Below are positions 61,501 to 64,000 of a DNA stretch of 64,000 nucleotides, piece by piece. The translations under genes and the position numbers were made by a program. The DNA is from Liolophura sinensis (Eukaryota > Mollusca > Polyplacophora > Chitonida > Chitonidae). The notes under the pieces were generated by a model. The model saw only the letters and a program-made list of their open reading frames with translations, was not told the origin of the DNA and did no database searches. Location of the stretch: positions 20,389,853 through 20,453,852 of the forward strand of contig NC_088296.1 in the NCBI RefSeq assembly GCF_032854445.1, in the 5' to 3' direction. The stretch's first letter is position 1. Every line of letters starts with the position of its first letter.

Positions 61501-61822
61501 GTGGAGATCGTTCGTGACAGTATGTTCGTAGTGGCGGATCGAAAAGCGCCGTTTCTATTGAACTGTTCAGTCAACAGTGACCCAGGGTTCTCTCCCTTAA
61601 ATTACACATGGTACAAAGATGGCAAGGTCGTTGAGGAAAACGGTAGAGTAAGGATTGAAAACAATGGATCTTTGACTTTCAAGCGGATTGTACACAAAAA
61701 AGGAAAGCGCACTCGCTCGCCTGAGAGGCGATCTGGACGTTCGGATAGTGGATGGTACGAGTGTTATGCAAGGAATAAGGTCGGGACTATCTTTGTACGC
61801 AGAGTCAAGCTTGAAGTTGCCG
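37007..61822 (+). CDS. Gene 2: secreted or membrane Ig-superfamily protein, DCC/neogenin- or Robo-like, 3' incomplete
   Basis: Coding segments 37007-37073 and 61478-61822 join in frame (G|GT giving Gly) across a 24.4 kb intron. The product starts with a signal peptide and then one Ig domain. LLNCSVNSDP carries the first Cys, NYTWYKDGK the core Trp, NGSLTFKRIVH strand E, and DSGWYECYARN the second Cys. It ends KLEVAG, where family members run into the next Ig. LLNC, NGSL and GTI...R..KL.VAG are as in the DCC/neogenin/IGDCC first Ig, whereas RIVH and CxARN recall Robo. These are axon-guidance receptors. The rest of the protein is beyond the window, so the subfamily cannot be fixed. Confidence 0.7.
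37080..38115. other. Start of gene 2 intron 1, no gene seen
   Basis: C- and T-rich for the first 500 bp (shoulder of the CpG-rich block), then AT-rich. ORFs on both strands are composition artefacts. Confidence 0.5.
38120..39655. repeat. 22-23-bp minisatellite, about 65 units, with higher-order structure
   Basis: The core unit is GACAGTGTATGATTATCTGA plus TGG/TG, alternating with a GACAGTGTATGAAAATTTGA form. Blocks of several units recur; for example, the series with TATTGTTATCTGGTGGGATA repeats near 39010, 39150, 39290 and 39400. Confidence 0.95.
39826..40165 (+). mobile_element. SINE family B, full length
   Basis: The tRNA-like head has GTGGAATAATGGTTATAGCG (box A-like) and CGGGATCAATGG (box B-like). 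The body has ATAATGTGACTGGGTGGGGT and GTGTCATGTCTGGTGTCTTA. The tail has TTCCTCATCGTCATACAACT then AAAATTACTGAGTATGAGAT. Confidence 0.78.
40291..40446 (+). mobile_element. SINE family A, 3' two-thirds
   Basis: It shows GTCCAGCTCATGCTGGCTTC, CTGCCAGCAACCTGCGGAGG, GAAATATTCTTGAGTACGGC and AACACCAATCAAATAAAT. The head is missing. Confidence 0.8.
40450..41090. other. Intron, no gene seen
   Basis: AT-rich unique sequence with no coding signal. Confidence 0.45.
41100..41255. repeat. TATGTGAACATTG(T)n tandem repeat, about 7 units
   Basis: Each unit is TATGTGAACATTG or GTGAACATTG followed by 7-10 T, so period varies from 19 to 23 with T-run length. Confidence 0.9.
41270..42600. other. Intron, no gene seen
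   Basis: Unique sequence. A short GTTAGGTTAGGTTAGGTCGG run near 41890 is only three units and is not a telomere array. No convincing ORF. Confidence 0.5.
42620..42985. repeat. 21-bp minisatellite, about 17 units
   Basis: The unit is GGCCTCGCATTTACAGGGCA plus T, diverging to GACCTCACATTTACTGGACA forms to the right. The period is a multiple of 3, so long frames stay open. Confidence 0.92.
42999..43405. repeat. 45-bp minisatellite, 9 units
   Basis: The unit is CCTGGCTGTTGTGCCAAGTG, CTCATCCCACCTCCGTCACT, GTTCT. Units differ by a few bases and one is shortened (near 43316). It abuts the 21-bp array, and both periods are multiples of 3. Confidence 0.95.
43410..44190. other. Intron, no gene seen
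   Basis: AT-rich unique sequence with no arrays. Confidence 0.45.
44195..44285 (+). mobile_element. SINE family B, short fragment
   Basis: CAGGGTGTGGGTGTCCTGCC, TGGTTTCTTCAGCATGATAT and GGAGCAGCAGTATATAAATA match the family B body in diverged form. Confidence 0.5.
45040..45160 (+). mobile_element. SINE family A, 3' half
   Basis: It shows GGTCATGGGTTTCCCCCAGC, CCTCCCACCAAGATGCTGGC and CGTCGTATAAATGGAATACT, with a CAGATAAATAAAT tail. Confidence 0.7.
45170..46400. other. Intron, no gene seen
   Basis: Unique sequence with A/T homopolymers (45318-45343, 45735-45749, 45860-45872) and an AT microsatellite (46145-46174). Confidence 0.45.
46410..46742. repeat. 28-bp minisatellite, about 9 units plus a diverged left part
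   Basis: The unit is GTGTCCATGTCGGGTGTGTG, ACGTGAAG, period 28, from 46500. The left 90 bp carry related GTGTCTGT/GTGTCAGTGTCC motifs. Confidence 0.92.
46750..48410. other. Intron, no gene seen
   Basis: AT-rich unique sequence with short poly-A tracts. No coding or RNA gene signal. Confidence 0.45.
48415..48635 (+). mobile_element. SINE family B, partial
   Basis: It shows GGGGCCTAATGGTTAGACCG (box A-like), TGTCAGTATAATGTGACTGG, GGTGTCATGTCTGGTGTCTA, ATCAGGATATGACTGAAAAA and the TTAAGTACGCCATGTAACCC end. Confidence 0.72.
48847..48889. repeat. (CAGG)n / (AGGC)n microsatellite
   Basis: About ten CAGG units with CATG and CAAG interruptions. Confidence 0.9.
49205..50012. repeat. 20-bp minisatellite, about 40 units
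   Basis: The unit is TACATGGATCAACACGTAGA, with variants AGCACGTAAA and AACATGCAGA. The GTAAA type dominates the left-centre and the GCAGA type the right. The 114- and 93-codon ORFs (repeating MDQHADTWIN-like peptides) come from this array. Confidence 0.95.
50015..51710. other. Intron, no gene seen
   Basis: Unique sequence. The overlapping 131- and 96-codon minus-strand ORFs at 50378-50879 have no splice or domain support. The stretch 51220-51660 is GT-rich. Confidence 0.5.
51717..51842 (+). mobile_element. SINE family A, 3' part
   Basis: It shows GGCTCTGCCCAGTTTCCTCT, CGTCATATAAGTCAAATAGA, GTACGGAGTAAAACACCAAT and (AAAT)n. Confidence 0.75.
51845..52585. other. Intron, no gene seen
   Basis: Unique sequence with no arrays or convincing ORFs. 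Confidence 0.45.
52588..52797. mobile_element. MITE family C copy 4 (210 bp)
   Basis: The left end TAATTCCTCAATCTTTTCAC is matched by the right end GTGAAATGGTTCAAGAATTA, which reads TAATTCTTGAACCATTTCAC on the other strand. The interior is non-coding. This copy best defines both ends of the family. Confidence 0.7.
53025..53278 (+). mobile_element. SINE family A, full length
   Basis: It runs from GCCTCTGTGATTCAGTCGGT (box A) through GAGCTCAAGTCCAGCTTATG (box B), CAGCAACCTGCGGATGGTCG and CATAATGCTGTCCGCCGTCG to GTACGGCGTAAAACACTAAT. ATGATGA flanks both sides as a possible target duplication. Confidence 0.88.
53436..53577 (+). mobile_element. SINE family A, head and 5' body only
   Basis: It shows AGCCTCTGTGGCCAAGTGGT, AGCTAGCGCAGCATAATGGC, GAATTCAAGTTCAGC and CAGCAACCTGCGGATAG, then stops. 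Loss of the 3' end is unusual for retroposed SINEs, which usually lose the 5' end. Confidence 0.75.
53632..53882. repeat. 26-bp minisatellite, about 9.5 units
   Basis: The unit is GATATGTGAAAAGACAGATC, TGAGAA, with period 26 (starts at 53641, 53667 and so on). Only a few positions vary (ATATG versus ATGTG), so it is young. Confidence 0.96.
53885..54920. other. Intron, no gene seen
   Basis: AT-rich unique sequence without repeats. Confidence 0.45.
54924..55085 (+). mobile_element. SINE family A, 3' part with an internal duplication
   Basis: GATGGTCATGGGTTTCCCCC occurs, then CTGCCAGCAATATGCGGATG and a second GTCGTGGGTTTCCCCCGGGC, followed by CCACCATGATGCTGGCCACC and the standard AACACCAATCAAATAAATAA tail. 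Confidence 0.78.
55090..56380. other. Intron, no gene seen
   Basis: AT-rich unique sequence. The 71-75-codon ORFs at 55817-56262 lie on both strands of the same stretch and are not convincing. Confidence 0.45.
56386..56705 (+). mobile_element. SINE family B, full length
   Basis: The tRNA-like head has GTGACCTAGTGATTACAGCA (box A) and CCCGGGATCAAATGCTGG (box B). The body has GGTGTCATGTCTGGTGTCTT and CCCCCTGCCACAGGAAGACA. The tail has GTGACTGAAAAATTGTTAAG then TACTACGTTGAGCC. Confidence 0.8.
56735..57850. repeat. 25-bp minisatellite, about 45 units
   Basis: The unit is GTATGACTTGTCCCCTTGTA, CACAA, with switches GACT/GGCT, CCCCTT/CCACTG/CCAGTT and ACAAG/ACATG. Frames on both strands stay open (75-nt cycle) and give several spurious ORFs of 60-94 codons. 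Confidence 0.96.
57969..58133 (+). mobile_element. SINE family A, 3' part
   Basis: It shows CTCCGGCTGTACGTGAGAAG, CAGCAACCTGCCTGTGG and GCGAAATATTCTTGAGGACG, with an AACACCAATCAAATAAAATA tail. Confidence 0.75.
58165..58352. repeat. 47-bp tandem repeat, 4 units
   Basis: The unit is TAGGGTTGGGTGGGTTCCTG, TTGTGAGATTTTTACAGAGT, GCTATAA, period 47 (58212, 58259, 58306). It is nearly perfect. Confidence 0.96.
58560..58990 (+). mobile_element. 3' end of a non-LTR retrotransposon (LINE), 5' truncated
   Basis: One frame reads KYIKESLSYNGPKLWNSLVR and on to ISKSLL. Tyr-Asn-Gly then KLWNSL is the common C-terminal motif after the reverse transcriptase domain of many invertebrate LINEs (CR1/L2/jockey-like). 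A 3' UTR follows and ends CTGACAGAATAAATGTTCAT with a short CATTT-type end. Only about 430 bp remain, so it is dead. Confidence 0.65.
58995..59945. other. Intron, no gene seen
   Basis: Unique sequence, slightly richer in GC at 59160-59450. ORFs of 60-88 codons have no support. Confidence 0.45.
59949..60105 (+). mobile_element. SINE family A, 3' part
   Basis: It shows GTACCTGGGAAGGTCTCTCA, GTTTCCTCCTACAATAATGC and GTGAAATATTCTTGAGTATT, with an AACACCAATCAAATAAATAA tail. A more degraded copy is at about 60495-60598. Confidence 0.78.
60110..60680. other. Intron, no gene seen; degraded SINE at 60495-60598
   Basis: The only structure is GTGAAATTTTCGCAATTCTG plus GCACCAATCTGATAAATAAC, an old family A tail. 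Confidence 0.5.
60686..60727. repeat. (CAGT)n microsatellite
   Basis: About ten perfect GTCA units. Confidence 0.97.
60798..60910. repeat. C-rich CCCCCCAA tract
   Basis: Runs of four to seven C are separated by A or AAATC. The minus strand is G-rich and could form quadruplexes; the plus strand fits i-motif formation. Confidence 0.9.
61187..61450 (+). mobile_element. SINE family A, full length, 27 bp before the Ig exon of gene 2
   Basis: It runs from GTGGCCTAGTGGTTATAGCG (box A) through TGAGCTCTAATTCAGCTCAT (box B), CCACCTGCGGATGGTCGTGG and CCACCGTAATGCTGGCCAGC to AACACCAGTCAATCAAAT. The polypyrimidine tract and acceptor of the next exon follow directly, so the SINE could carry or alter the branch point. 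Confidence 0.8.
61478..61822 (+). CDS. Gene 2 exon 2: N-terminal Ig domain
   Basis: The acceptor is TTTTTCTTCTTCTTGCAG (AG 61476-61477) and the donor is GCCG|GTAAGT (GT 61823-61824). It is phase 1 at both ends, 345 bp (115 codons). The domain has both core cysteines (NCS and YECYA), the core Trp (TWYKDG), the DSGWYEC turn and potential N-glycosylation sites (NCS, NYT, NGS). A basic insertion, KKGKRTRSPERRSGR, sits in the loop between strands E and F, longer than the usual loop in DCC-type domains. The exon ends ...VKLEVAG. See the gene entry for family assignment. Confidence 0.85.
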
Positions 61823-61863
61823 GTAAGTTCAGCGCTTAAATAAACATTTTTTGATCCTCTAAT

Positions 61864-62084
61864 GGGAGGCCTCTGTGGTGGAGTGGTTAGCGCAGAAAAA
61901 ATATTCTCACTAATGCGTTAGCTGTGAGTTCAAGTCCAGCTCATGCTGATTTCCTCTCTGGCCGTACGTGAGAAGGTCTTTCAGCAACCTTCGTATGGTC
62001 ATGGGTTTCCCCAAGGCTCTGTCCAGTTTCCACCCACAGTCGTATAAGTGAAATATTCTTGAGTATGGCGTAAATAAATAAATA
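61864..62084 (+). mobile_element. SINE family A, full length, 42 bp after the Ig exon
   Basis: It runs from GGAGGCCTCTGTGGTGGAGT (box A) through GTGAGTTCAAGTCCAGCTCA (box B) to GTGAAATATTCTTGAGTATG and a TAAATAAATAAATAG tail. It has the same orientation as the SINE on the other side of the exon. A tail-only fragment follows at 62244-62288. Confidence 0.82.
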
Positions 62085-62289
62085 GACCAAGAAATCAGTA
62101 AATCTTAGAGCATGTTAATATGGATGCTTCCAGGCAAGGTTCCTGCACTCTTCAAACCTGAAGGTAGAAAAGTTATGGAAAGATTACTTGAGATAAATGT
62201 ACCCTGTCCTTGAATTAAACAGCCTGTGACATTTGCCATTTGGGTGGAATATTTTTGAGTACGGCATAAAACACTAATCAAATATATAG

Positions 62290-63475
62290 GTAAATACCTC
62301 AGATGTTGCAAACGCCATTTTACAAAATCTTGTTGATCCATCAATAAGCTTAGTTATAAAGTGCAAATGGGTAGATACTCCCAAAAAAAAATATAGGGGA
62401 CTTCCTAGCTTTTTTGGAGTATTTGTGCTTTAGAAGTGTGACTTCTTCCATCCATATAACTTACCATCACTGCATATTAAAAGATCTTTTGAGGTAGTAA
62501 TTAAAGTCTTAAAATCTCCGTTCCTGACATTCCTGAGATGGCAGGGTTTCATACAGATATAAGATGACCCCTTCATTGGTGTGGTGAGCCCTAGTTCGAT
62601 AGTGTACACTCAAAACCAGCCACAATAGCTGCACGTAGATATTGCTGTGGACTGAACTCCTTATTGGTTGTCAGTACTTCAGGAGGTGGAGCCACAGATA
62701 CATCTTCGCTGCCGTGATTGAAGGCTACATTGAACACAACACAAACCTTTTTAGACTTGTTTTTTTGTTGGTTGCCATGGAAACATCACCCTTCAGGCTC
62801 CAGGATTCTGACAGAAAATTGAAATGTTGTGAAAAAATTAATAAATAAAAAAGGAGGCTAACAGGATTATTTATTAAAAAAATAAAGAGATATAATGGAA
62901 GGATTTTTTTTTTTATTGTTTTTTAATGGAATGCAGTGGTATTGGTGGCTGGTAAAATATACGAGTGTTATATTGCGAAGCTTCCAAGATATTGGTGATT
63001 TCATGGAAAAACGGGTTGGTGTTCGGAGAATCCTGTGTGTGACAGGGTATAGTCAACAACCCTTCCAGTTACATCGGTAGGGTTGCCAGGTGCTTGGAAA
63101 GGTACCATGTTTTTTAGTGTTGCCTCCTTCAGAAAGACTCTGGGAATCTCCAAAGTAATGAAAATAAGCAAAATTTAAAAAGAGACACGCAAATGTTTTT
63201 GCCTTTTGGCACTGAGCTTTGATTTCATTTTATCTTGAAATTGACTTCTTTTCAATTCAATAAGAACAATTGCAAATGACAAAAAATTGGATTTTTTCCG
63301 GTTTTTTAATATTTAATTAGCTGTTGCTTAATTTTTTCTTGTCCAAAGAAAAAAAAATAACACAAATAATTCTGGATATATGGCAAGTGACTGAAGACAT
63401 CGCCCAAGTAATATATTGTCCCACCTTCAGTGCAAACCACAAAACATCTGTTGAAAATCATCAGAAACCTCAGAA
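62290..63475. other. Gene 2 intron 2, no gene seen
   Basis: AT-rich unique sequence with A/T runs and no coding signal. Confidence 0.45.
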
Positions 63476-63479
63476 TCGG

Positions 63480-64000
63480 GTAAAATAGAAATTTTAAAAT
63501 AAAATAGAAAATTAGGGTAAAATACCCTAAATGACCATAGAAAAAAAAATCAGTGGAAGTCTCAGAATTCGGTATAATGGATCATCTCAGAATCTGGGAA
63601 AATTGGTCATCTCAGCATGCGGTAAAATGGGTCCCTAAATCACCATAGAAAAAATCAGTAAAAGTCTCAGAATGCGGTAAAATGGGTCCCTAAATGACTA
63701 TGGAAAAAATCAGTGGAAGTCTCAGAATTCGGTATAATGGATCATCTCAGAATCTGGGAAAATTGGTCATCTCAGCATGCGGTAAAATGGGTCCCTAAAT
63801 GACCATAGAAAAAATCAGTAAAAGTCTCAGAATGCGGTAAAATGGGTCCCTAAATGACTATGGAAAAAATCAGTGGAAGTCTCAGAATTCAGTATAATGG
63901 ATCATCTCAGAATCTGGGAAAATTGGTCATCTCAGCATGCGGTAAAATGGGTCCCTAAATGACCATAGAAAAAATCAGTAAAAGTCTCAGAATGCGGTAA
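63480..64000. repeat. 160-bp higher-order tandem repeat running off the right edge
   Basis: CAGTGGAAGTCTCAGAATTC recurs at 63551, 63711 and 63871. Within each 160-bp unit, smaller related blocks (TCTCAGAATGCGGTAAAATG, GGTCCCTAAATGACC, AAAAATCAGTAAAAGTCTC) show that it grew from a shorter repeat. The array continues beyond the window. Confidence 0.92.

Overview
This is a eukaryotic, animal-type window with no prokaryotic or organellar signal. It is AT-rich, has long GT-AG introns, and is full of tRNA-derived SINEs and 20-28 bp minisatellites. The SINE tail (TGAAATATTCTTGAGTACGG, then AACACCAATCAAATAAATAA) is of a type I associate with lophotrochozoans such as bivalves, gastropods and brachiopods. 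A marine lophotrochozoan is my best guess; the phylum is not settled by anything I can see.

Two genes are supported, both on the + strand. Gene 1 (coding 2527-16960) has 11 coding exons whose phases all join, giving a predicted 563-residue protein. It has an MGC N-terminus suited to myristoylation and palmitoylation, a Pro/Gln-rich linker, a Glu/Lys-rich helical region, a conserved-looking central helical region and an Arg-rich C-terminus. I do not recognise the family. A non-coding first exon may end at 503, beside a CRE-like palindrome at 321-328. Gene 2 starts in a CpG-rich block with a signal-peptide exon (37007-37073) and continues after a 24.4 kb intron in an Ig-domain exon (61478-61822). 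Both junctions are phase 1. The Ig domain resembles the first Ig of DCC/neogenin/IGDCC or Robo axon-guidance receptors, and the gene continues past the right edge.

By region: 0-2.5 kb is the promoter and first intron of gene 1. 2.5-17 kb is the body of gene 1, whose introns hold a 23-bp minisatellite, several SINEs and a 142-bp satellite made from a SINE fragment. 17-36 kb is the intergenic stretch, with satellites of 50, 21, 20 and 131 bp, full-length and dimeric SINEs, a foldback-like element, and a 3.36 kb insertion bounded by 454-bp direct repeats that themselves carry inverted ends. 36.1-37.1 kb is the gene 2 promoter and exon 1. 37.1-61.5 kb is intron 1 of gene 2, with at least eight minisatellites, many SINEs and a LINE 3' end. 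61.5-64 kb is the Ig exon and intron 2, ending inside a 160-bp higher-order tandem repeat.

The two genes show no sign of working together. The strongest points for follow-up are the unrecognised lipid-anchor-type protein, the SINE-derived satellite, the composite element with nested repeats, a four-copy MITE family, the foldback minisatellite and the SINE-flanked Ig exon. All coordinates are hand-counted and may be off by a base or two at repeat edges.
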